This document shows, one piece after another, positions 20,901-26,872 of a DNA stretch of 26,872 nucleotides. The notes below the pieces were generated by a model that saw nothing but the letters and a program-made list of their open reading frames with translations, made no database searches and had not been told where the DNA came from. The translations under genes were made by a program, and so were the position numbers. The stretch lies in contig SCVT01000610.1 of the NCBI GenBank assembly GCA_004296815.1, forward strand, positions 1 through 26,872. The letters are read 5' to 3'. The stretch's first letter is position 1. Every line of letters begins with the position of its first letter. This DNA comes from Reyranella sp. GTDB taxonomy: Bacteria; Pseudomonadota; Alphaproteobacteria; Reyranellales; Reyranellaceae.

Positions 20901-22238
20901 ATGTCTTGCGTCCACAAGTCCGGTGTCGTGCGTGTCGTTCTCTCCGCCCTTCTGTTCACCGCGGCCCTGAGCGGCTGCGACTGGTTCGACAAGACCAAGG
21001 TGCCGCTGCCCGGCGAGCGCGTTTCCGTGCTGGGCGACCGCAAGGACCTCGAGCCCGACAGCGACGTGGCGAACATGCAGGTCACCCTGCCGCCGCCGAC
21101 GGTCAACGAGTCGTGGCCGCAGTCCGGCGGCTTCGCCCACTACGCCATGCACAATCTGGCGATCGGCGAGTCGCCCCAGGTGATCTGGACGGCCGATGTC
21201 GGATCCGGCACCTCGACGTCGCGCGTGCTCACGACGCCGCCGGTGGTGGCCGAGGGCAAGGTCTTCGCGAAGGATGCGCACAGCACCGTCTCGGCCTTCA
21301 ACGCCGACACCGGCCAGCTCGTCTGGCGCGTCTCGCTCAAGCCCGAAAAGGCGCGCGACGGCGACGAGTTCGGCGGTGGGCTGGCCTACTATGGTGGCAA
21401 GCTGTTCGTGACGACCGGTTACGCCGTCGTCTATTCGCTCGATCCCTCCACCGGCAAGGAGGAGTGGAACTCGACGGTCAGCGCCCCGGTGCGCGGCGCG
21501 CCGCTGGTCTTCCAGGACCGCGTCTACGTGATCGCCATCGACAACAAGCTGCATGCACTGGCCGCGGTCGACGGCTCCGACCTCTGGCAGTACAGCGCCC
21601 TCTCCGAGGTCGCGGGCTATGTCGGCGGCAACAGCGCGGCCGCCTCCGGCGACATGGTCGTGGCGCCCTTCACCTCGGGCGAGGTCGTGGCGCTGCGCGC
21701 CGACAGCGGCCGCTCTGTGTGGAACGAGTCGCTCATCGGCGCGCGCGGCGACGTTCGCGCCTTCGGCAATCTCGCCGACATCCGTGGCCGTCCCGTGATC
21801 GATCGCGGCCTGGTCATCGCCATGGGCTCGGCCGGCCAGATCGCCGCAATCGACCTGCGTTCCGGACAGCGCCAGTGGGACCGCAACATCGGCGGCAGCC
21901 AGACTCCCTGGGTCGCCGGCCGCTTCGTGTTCGTGCTGACCGGCAACGCCGACATCGCCGCGCTGACCCGCGACAAGGGCAAGGTGCGCTGGGTGACGCC
22001 GCTCACGCAGCACGACGACCCGAAGAAGCGCACGCCGGCCCTGTGGGGCGGCCCGGTGCTGGCGGGCGACCGCCTGCTGGTCACCAGCTCGTTCGGCGAC
22101 CTGCTCGCGGTCTCTCCCTACGACGGCTCGGTGCTGGGCAAGATCGACGTGCGCGACCGCGTGCGGCTCGGTCCCGTGATCGCCAACCGCGTGATCTACG
22201 TGCTGACCGACTCAGGCCGACTCATTGCCCTCCGCTGA
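20901..22238 (+). CDS. bamB: Outer membrane assembly lipoprotein BamB (PQQ-like beta-propeller)
   Basis: This 445-residue lipoprotein is the BamB subunit of the BAM complex that folds outer-membrane proteins. The signal peptide ends in the lipobox ALSGC, with C26 lipidated. The rest is an eight-bladed PQQ-like propeller; repeated blade motifs include TGQLVWRVSL, TGKEEWNSTV, DGSDLWQYSA, SGRSVWNESL, SGQRQWDRNI and KGKVRWVTPL. It is somewhat longer than the E. coli protein (392), with an extra N-terminal segment before the first blade. The ATG at 20901 lies 4 bp after the YfgM-like gene. Its 3' end overlaps der by 14 bp, so synthesis of the two is linked. Confidence 0.93.
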   Translation: MSCVHKSGVVRVVLSALLFTAALSGCDWFDKTKVPLPGERVSVLGDRKDLEPDSDVANMQVTLPPPTVNESWPQSGGFAHYAMHNLAIGESPQVIWTADVGSGTSTSRVLTTPPVVAEGKVFAKDAHSTVSAFNADTGQLVWRVSLKPEKARDGDEFGGGLAYYGGKLFVTTGYAVVYSLDPSTGKEEWNSTVSAPVRGAPLVFQDRVYVIAIDNKLHALAAVDGSDLWQYSALSEVAGYVGGNSAAASGDMVVAPFTSGEVVALRADSGRSVWNESLIGARGDVRAFGNLADIRGRPVIDRGLVIAMGSAGQIAAIDLRSGQRQWDRNIGGSQTPWVAGRFVFVLTGNADIAALTRDKGKVRWVTPLTQHDDPKKRTPALWGGPVLAGDRLLVTSSFGDLLAVSPYDGSVLGKIDVRDRVRLGPVIANRVIYVLTDSGRLIALR

Positions 22239-23646
22239 AGACCGGCGCTTAAGCCGGGTCGCCATCGTCGGCCGTCCCAACGTCGGCAAGTCCACGCTGT
22301 TCAACCGCCTGGTCGGCCGCCGTCGCGCCATCGTCGACGACACGCCCGGCGTGACGCGCGACGTGCGCGAGCAGCCCGCGCAGCTCGGCGACCTGGCCTT
22401 CACCCTGCTCGACACGGCGGGCTGGGAGACCAAGGGCGGCGAGGCGCTGGAAGCGCGCATGCGCCGCTTCACCGAGCGCGCCATCGAAAGTTCCGACGTC
22501 GTGCTGTTCCTGATCGATGCGCGCGCCGGCATCCTGCCGCTCGACCAGGCCTTCGCCGGCTGGCTGCGCAAGCAGAAGGCCAAGGTGATCCTGGTCGCCA
22601 ACAAGTGCGAGGGCCGCGCCGGACAGCAGGGGCTGGCGGAGTCGCACGGGCTGGGTCTGGGCGAGCCCATTCCGTTCTCAGCCGAGCACGGCGAGGGCTT
22701 GAGCGATCTGCATGAGGCGATGGGCCGTCATATCGAGCCGATGCCGGAGGAGGAGGACGAGGACGCGCCCGACCCGGACGATGTCGACGCCGAGGACGCG
22801 CCCGACCGCCCGCTGCTGCTCGCGATCGTCGGCCGCCCCAACGTCGGCAAGTCGACGCTGCTGAACCGCCTGGTCGGCGAGGAGCGCGTGCTGACGGGCC
22901 CCGAGGCCGGCATCACCCGCGACGCGATCCGCGTCGAGTGGGAGTGGAAGGGCCGGCCCGTCCGCCTGGTCGACACCGCGGGCATGCGACGCAGGAGCCG
23001 CATCGAGGCCAAGCTCGAGGCCGCGTCGGTCGCCGACACGCTGGACACGATCCGCCTGGCCGACGTGGCCGTCGTCGTGCTCGACGCCGGCGACATGGCC
23101 GAGAAGCAGGATCTCAACATCGCCGGCTGGGTGATCGAGGAGGGCCGCGCGCTGGTGATCGCGGTCAACAAGACCGACCTCCTGGTCGACGACCAGCGCG
23201 AGTCGACCAAGGCGTGGCGCAAGCTCCGCGACCGGCTCGAATCCTCATTCGCCCAGGTCAAGGACGTGCCGATCGTCGGCTTCTCGGCGATCAACGGCCG
23301 CGGCGTCGATCGCCTGCTGCCCAAGGTGTTCGAGACCTACGCGATCTGGAACAAGCGCGTGCCGACGCCCAAGCTGAACCGCTGGCTGCGCGAGATGGAG
23401 ACGCTGCACCCGCCGCCGCTCGCCCCCAACGGCCGCCGCATTCGCCTCCGCTTCATGACCCAGATCAAGCGCCGGCCGCCGACCTTCATCCTCTCGGTCA
23501 GCCAGCCCGAGCAGCTGGGCGACGATTATCTCCGCTTCCTTACCAACCGCCTGCGCGACGATTTCGACATGCCGGGCGTGCCGATCCGGCTCACCATGCG
23601 CAAGCCGAAGAACCCCTACGAGGGCAGGGCGCGGAAGAAGAGGTAG
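22225..23646 (+). CDS. der: Ribosome biogenesis GTPase Der (EngA)
   Basis: This 473-residue protein has the tandem GTPase domains unique to Der, which acts in late 50S subunit assembly. P-loops GRPNVGKS are at 16-23 and 203-210; DTAG motifs are at 63-66 and again in LVDTAGMRRR. The first G4 motif is NKCE (126-129), a variant common in Der, and the second is NKTD. An acidic linker (174-195) joins the domains, and a KH-like RNA-binding domain follows (about 375-460) with a basic tail ending ARKKR. The start must be the TTG at 22225: an in-frame TGA at 22204 blocks anything longer and no later start precedes the first P-loop. It overlaps bamB by 14 bp. Confidence 0.96.
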   Translation: MPSAEDRRLSRVAIVGRPNVGKSTLFNRLVGRRRAIVDDTPGVTRDVREQPAQLGDLAFTLLDTAGWETKGGEALEARMRRFTERAIESSDVVLFLIDARAGILPLDQAFAGWLRKQKAKVILVANKCEGRAGQQGLAESHGLGLGEPIPFSAEHGEGLSDLHEAMGRHIEPMPEEEDEDAPDPDDVDAEDAPDRPLLLAIVGRPNVGKSTLLNRLVGEERVLTGPEAGITRDAIRVEWEWKGRPVRLVDTAGMRRRSRIEAKLEAASVADTLDTIRLADVAVVVLDAGDMAEKQDLNIAGWVIEEGRALVIAVNKTDLLVDDQRESTKAWRKLRDRLESSFAQVKDVPIVGFSAINGRGVDRLLPKVFETYAIWNKRVPTPKLNRWLREMETLHPPPLAPNGRRIRLRFMTQIKRRPPTFILSVSQPEQLGDDYLRFLTNRLRDDFDMPGVPIRLTMRKPKNPYEGRARKKR

Positions 23647-23656
23647 GGCGAGCGTC

Positions 23657-23688
23657 GCCGCGGACAGCGGCAATCCCGCGCGCTTTTT
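23657..23688 (+). terminator. Candidate terminator after der
   Basis: GCCGC (23657-23661) pairs with GCGGC (23667-23671) around GGACA; a T5 run follows at 23684-23688. The distance between stem and T-run is long for an intrinsic terminator. The convergent SDR gene ends at 23687. Confidence 0.3.
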
Positions 23689-24403
23689 AGCGCTTGAGCG
23701 CCTCGTCGCCGGCGACCCACGCGCCGTTCATCGTGCACGAAGGCAGCGCGAGCTGGATCAGCGCCTCGGCGTGCGCCTCGGGCGGTATCTGCTGCGCCTC
23801 GTTCTCGCCGGGGAAGGCCTGGCGGCGCATGCCGGTGCGGGTCGGGCCGGGGTTGAAGAGGTTCACCTTCACGGCGGTGTGTGCGACTTCGGCGGCATAG
23901 ACGCCGACCAGCATGTCGAGCGCAGCCTTACTCGCGGCGTAGGCGCCCCAGTAGGGCAGGATCTTTCGCGAGGCGCCCGAGGTCACGAAGATCGCGCGGC
24001 CGGCGTCGGAGCGGCGCAGCAGCGGGTCCATGGAGCGGATCAGGCGCCAGTTGGCGGTGACGTTCACCGCCATCACTTCCTCGAAGACCTTGGGCTCGAA
24101 ATGGCCGATCGGAGAGAGCGTGCCGAGAACGCCGGCATTGCCGACCAGGATGTCGAGGCGGCCGAAGCGCTCGTGCAGCGCGGCGCCCAGGCGATCGAGG
24201 CCGGGTCCGTCGGTAACGTCGAGCGGCACGAGCGTGGCGTTGCCGCCGACCGCCTTGATCTGGTCGTCGACCGCCTCGAGGCCACCCACGGTGCGGGCGA
24301 CGAGGACGACGTGCGCGCCTTCCTTGGCGTAGGCGACCGCGGTGGCTGCGCCCAGCCCGCGGGATGCGCCGGTGATCAGCGCCAGGCGGCCGGCAAGTCT
24401 CAT
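23687..24403 (-). CDS. SDR family oxidoreductase downstream of purF
   Basis: This 238-residue classical short-chain dehydrogenase has the glycine motif TGASRGLG at 11-18, NAG at 89-91 and catalytic S142, Y155 (YAASK) and K159. Arginines R15 and R37 near the cofactor pocket suggest NADP(H). The substrate is unknown. It starts 4 bp after the purF stop, so it is transcribed with purF; the purF-SDR pairing recurs in alphaproteobacteria, though why is not clear. A link to purine synthesis has not been shown. The C-terminal part FNPGPTRTGMRRQAFPGENE fits the substrate loop of the YciK-like SDR group. Confidence 0.9.
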   Translation of the reverse strand: MRLAGRLALITGASRGLGAATAVAYAKEGAHVVLVARTVGGLEAVDDQIKAVGGNATLVPLDVTDGPGLDRLGAALHERFGRLDILVGNAGVLGTLSPIGHFEPKVFEEVMAVNVTANWRLIRSMDPLLRRSDAGRAIFVTSGASRKILPYWGAYAASKAALDMLVGVYAAEVAHTAVKVNLFNPGPTRTGMRRQAFPGENEAQQIPPEAHAEALIQLALPSCTMNGAWVAGDEALKR

Positions 24404-24407
24404 GGGG

Positions 24408-25910
24408 CTAGTTCGCTTCGACGAGGAGGGAGAGTTGGCGATCCTCGACGCCGGTCACGTCGTCGAGCGCGATCGGGTAGTCGCCGGTGAAGCAGGCGTC
24501 GCAGAAGCTCGGCGCCGCCGGATCGCGGCCGCCGGGGATGCCCATGGCGCGGTAGAGGCCGTCGATCGAGACGAAGGCCAGCGAATCGACGCCGATGAAC
24601 TTCGCCATGCCGGCAACGTCGTAGCGCGAGGCGAGCAGCTTGTCGCGCTCGGGCGTGTCGATGCCGTAGAAGCACGGGTCGGTGGTCGGCGGGGCGGCGA
24701 TGCGCATGTGCACCTCGCGGGCGCCGGCGTTCCTCACCATCTCGACGATCTTCATCGAGGTCGTGCCGCGCACGATCGAATCGTCGACCAGGATCACGCG
24801 CTTGCCCTCGATGTGGGCGCGGTTGGCGTTGTGCTTCAGGCGGACGCCGAGATGGCGGATGTGGTCGGCCGGCTCGATGAAGGTGCGGCCGACATAGTGG
24901 TTGCGGATGATGCCGAGCTCGAACGGCAGGCCCGACTGCGCGGCATAGCCGATCGCGGCCGGCACGCCGGAGTCGGGGACAGGCACGACGACGTCGGCCG
25001 GGACGGGGCTCTCCTTGGCGAGCTCCATGCCGATGCGCTTGCGGGCGTCGTAGACGCCGACGCCCTCGACCTTCGAGTCGGGGCGGGCGAAGTAGATGTG
25101 CTCGAAGACGCAGAAGCGGCGCGGCTGCTTGGCGAAGGGCTTGATCGAGCGGAGACCGCTGCCGTCGACGATCACGATCTCGCCGGGCTCGACGTCGCGC
25201 ACGTAGCGGGCACCGATGATGTCGAGGGCGCAGCTCTCCGAGGTCAGGATCCAGGCGTCCTCGAGGCGGCCGATCACCAGCGGGCGCACGCCCATCGGGT
25301 CGCGCACGCCGAGCAGCGCCTCGTTGGTCAGCAGCAGCAGCGAGTAGGCGCCCTTGACGCGGCCGAGCGCGTCGATCAGCCGGTCCTGCACCGTCGAGTA
25401 GTTCGAGCGGGCGATCAGGTGGTTGATGACCTCGGTGTCGGTGGTCGACTGGAACAGGCAGCCGATGCGGACCAGCTCCTTTCGGAGCAGGTAGGCGTTG
25501 GTCAGGTTGCCGTTGTGGGCCAGCGCCAGGCCGCCGAAGTCGAAATCGGCGAAGATCGGCTGGATGTTGCGGTCCGAGGAGCCGCCGGTCGTGGCGTAGC
25601 GGTTGTGGCCGATCGCGGAATAGCCCACGAGCTTGGCCATGATGTTCTGGGCGCCGAAAATGTCGCCGACCAGGCCGGCGGCGCGGTGATTGTGGAAATG
25701 TCGGCCGTCGAAGGTGACGATTCCCGAGGCTTCCTGCCCGCGATGCTGCAAGGCATGGAGGCCCAGCGCGGTGTGTGCGGCGGCATCTGAAGTGCCGTAG
25801 ATGCCGAACAACGCACATTCCTCGTGAAACTTGTCGAGGTCGTGGTCGGGTCGTTCCGGGGTCCTGAGCACGGCGGGGTTATAACTGGTGAGGACCCCGC
25901 GCGCTATCAA
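24408..25910 (-). CDS. purF: Amidophosphoribosyltransferase PurF
   Basis: This 500-residue enzyme makes phosphoribosylamine from PRPP and glutamine, the first committed step of purine synthesis. The N-terminal Ntn-hydrolase glutaminase has its nucleophile at C32 (EECALFGIYG), implying removal of a 31-residue propeptide. The PRPP loop VILVDDSIVRGTTS is at 372-385. Four cysteines, C267 (FCVFEHIYF), C413 (DPCFYG), C470 and C473 (FCDACF), match the [4Fe-4S] ligands of the B. subtilis type. The long frame opens with TTG at 25910, 7 bp after cvpA; a GTG at 25871 would give an 18-residue propeptide and cannot be excluded. The cvpA-purF order matches E. coli. Confidence 0.95.
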   Translation of the reverse strand: MIARGVLTSYNPAVLRTPERPDHDLDKFHEECALFGIYGTSDAAAHTALGLHALQHRGQEASGIVTFDGRHFHNHRAAGLVGDIFGAQNIMAKLVGYSAIGHNRYATTGGSSDRNIQPIFADFDFGGLALAHNGNLTNAYLLRKELVRIGCLFQSTTDTEVINHLIARSNYSTVQDRLIDALGRVKGAYSLLLLTNEALLGVRDPMGVRPLVIGRLEDAWILTSESCALDIIGARYVRDVEPGEIVIVDGSGLRSIKPFAKQPRRFCVFEHIYFARPDSKVEGVGVYDARKRIGMELAKESPVPADVVVPVPDSGVPAAIGYAAQSGLPFELGIIRNHYVGRTFIEPADHIRHLGVRLKHNANRAHIEGKRVILVDDSIVRGTTSMKIVEMVRNAGAREVHMRIAAPPTTDPCFYGIDTPERDKLLASRYDVAGMAKFIGVDSLAFVSIDGLYRAMGIPGGRDPAAPSFCDACFTGDYPIALDDVTGVEDRQLSLLVEAN

Positions 25911-25917
25911 GGATAAC

Positions 25918-26544
25918 TCACTGCGGCGCTTTGGTTTCCCCGCCCTGAGTAGGGGCTGTCATGGGGGCCGCGCCGGGGGCCGCGGGTGCGGCCGGCGCAG
26001 CCGGCGACGGCGCCGGAATGGCGCCGCTGTCCATGCCCGGACGCTGCAGGCGGTTGCGGAATCCCGTGGGAAGCTGCGGCTCCACGAAGGTCGCCATCTC
26101 CCGGATCATCGGGAAGGTGGCGCCACCCTCGACCGCCGGCGGCAGCGCCCGGGGGCCGAGATAACCGTAGAACAGGAAGGCCGTGCCCATCGCCACCCAG
26201 GCGCAGAGCACGCCGAAACCGGCGCCCAGAATGCGGTCGGGCTTGCCGAGCGGGCTGTTGCGGACCGAGCGCGACAGCGCGTTGGTCAGCATGATCAGCA
26301 CGATCAGGGCGGCGACGAAGACCGCCAGCATGGAGATGAAGTAGGCGAGCTCGGTGCTGCCGACGATCTGCTCGACCTCGGGCTGCACCACCTTGGAGAA
26401 GCGCCAGGCGACCCAGCCGGCGCCGATCCACGAGGCGATGAACAGGACGGCGTGGGCGAAGCCCGCGGACATGCCGATGGCCGCGCCAAAGACAGCGACG
26501 GCGATGACAGCCACGTCGAATACGGTAATGCCCAGCTGCTCCAT
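25918..26544 (-). CDS. cvpA: CvpA family inner membrane protein
   Basis: This 208-residue protein has four predicted membrane helices at about 7-24, 29-49, 66-89 and 105-128, the CvpA layout. CvpA was named for colicin V production; in enteric bacteria it helps resist bile acids and maintain the envelope. Family signatures are FDVAVIAVAVFGAAIGMSAGF (seen in parts) and the GxxFGVLCAW helix. The C-terminal tail after 170 is rich in alanine and proline (PAPSPAAPAAPAAPG) and probably disordered. The ATG at 26544 lies 15 bp after radA, and its stop is 7 bp before purF. Confidence 0.9.
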   Translation of the reverse strand: MEQLGITVFDVAVIAVAVFGAAIGMSAGFAHAVLFIASWIGAGWVAWRFSKVVQPEVEQIVGSTELAYFISMLAVFVAALIVLIMLTNALSRSVRNSPLGKPDRILGAGFGVLCAWVAMGTAFLFYGYLGPRALPPAVEGGATFPMIREMATFVEPQLPTGFRNRLQRPGMDSGAIPAPSPAAPAAPAAPGAAPMTAPTQGGETKAPQ

Positions 26545-26559
26545 CGCCCCCGAACGCTC

Positions 26560-26872
26560 CTAGTCCTGTTCCTCGCGGCGGCGCCCGCGCTTGAGGGGCC
26601 GATCTGCCGGCTGAAAACGCGCCACAAGGTCCGACAGATGCTCGATTTCGTCAATGGCGATGCCCTCCGGCGCACGCGGCGCGGGGCCCGATCCGGCGCG
26701 GCCTTTCGGCACAAGCGCACTGCGGAAGCCGAGCTTCGCCGCCTCGCGCAGCCGGGCGTCGCGCTGGCTCACGGGACGCACCTCGCCACCGAGGCCGATT
26801 TCGCCGAATACGACCATGTCGCCCGGCACCTGCTCGTCGGCGAGCGACGACACGACGGCTGCAGCAACCGCG
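26560..26872 (-). CDS. radA: DNA repair protein RadA, C-terminal part (runs off the right edge)
   Basis: About 104 residues of the Lon-protease-like C-terminal domain of RadA/Sms are seen, beginning AVAAAVVSSLADEQVPGD (in frame with the edge) and including VVFGEIGLGGEVRPV and RLREAAKLGFRSALVPKG. RadA is a hexameric ATPase that drives branch migration in recombination and processes repair intermediates. The RecA-like core with its Walker motifs and the N-terminal zinc finger lie beyond the window. The stop at 26560 is followed after 15 bp by cvpA, so radA, cvpA, purF and the SDR gene form a four-gene minus-strand row. Confidence 0.92.
   Translation of the reverse strand, partial: AVAAAVVSSLADEQVPGDMVVFGEIGLGGEVRPVSQRDARLREAAKLGFRSALVPKGRAGSGPAPRAPEGIAIDEIEHLSDLVARFQPADRPLKRGRRREEQD

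Noticed and set aside
24342..25790. A 482-codon plus-strand frame across purF
   Set aside because: Shadow of purF; the translated product has biased Val/Asp/His/Ala composition and no family match.

Overview
The window looks like chromosomal DNA of a high-GC alphaproteobacterium. The case rests on gene content: a radA-cvpA-purF-SDR row, a cysG/DUF2849/cysI/DUF934 sulfite reductase operon, a YfgM-like/bamB/der row, a DUF2794 gene and an IbpA-type Hsp20 gene with a ROSE-like leader. Placement near Reyranella/Bradyrhizobium-type genomes is an inference from gene style and from the palindrome family at the left edge, not something the sequence proves. Genes are tightly packed, many overlap by 1-14 bp, and several starts must be GTG or TTG. 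I see no tRNA, rRNA, CRISPR array, IS element or phage gene.

Layout. 1-420: a GIY-YIG nuclease gene (minus, running off the left edge) boxed by two inverted copies of a 43-bp palindromic element. 454-1908: 1-Cys peroxiredoxin and an SDR (minus). 1918-4059: a VOC protein and TlyA rRNA methyltransferase (plus), converging on an RsmC-like methyltransferase (minus). 4076-9807: a catabolic block with a zinc alcohol dehydrogenase divergent from a xanthine-dehydrogenase-family molybdenum subunit, then a two-module extradiol dioxygenase divergent from a CMD-family protein and a fumarylacetoacetate-hydrolase-family protein. Both divergent gaps carry an inverted repeat with an 8-bp spacer. 9820-11218: DUF924 gene, then an HxlR regulator coupled to a Rid-family gene. 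11277-11726: hsp20.

11943-15794 is an assimilatory sulfite reduction operon: a 35-codon membrane microprotein, cysG (siroheme synthesis), DUF2849, cysI (siroheme/4Fe-4S reductase) and DUF934, every junction overlapping. 15804-19236 is mixed: a small hypothetical, an orphan dipeptide-type solute-binding protein, an ArsC/YffB-type protein and a homocysteine S-methyltransferase-family enzyme. After a very AT-rich patch come a glycine-zipper lipoprotein and DUF2794. 20249-23646 is the YfgM-like/bamB/der envelope-and-ribosome-assembly row. 23687-26872 (minus) is radA (partial), cvpA, purF and an SDR.

The most interesting points are the nuclease boxed by its own palindrome (a possible REP/RAYT-like unit built on a GIY-YIG nuclease), the two-layer heat control in front of hsp20 (a sigma-32-like promoter plus a ROSE-type SD hairpin), the microprotein coupled to cysG, and the paired operator-like repeats in the catabolic block.
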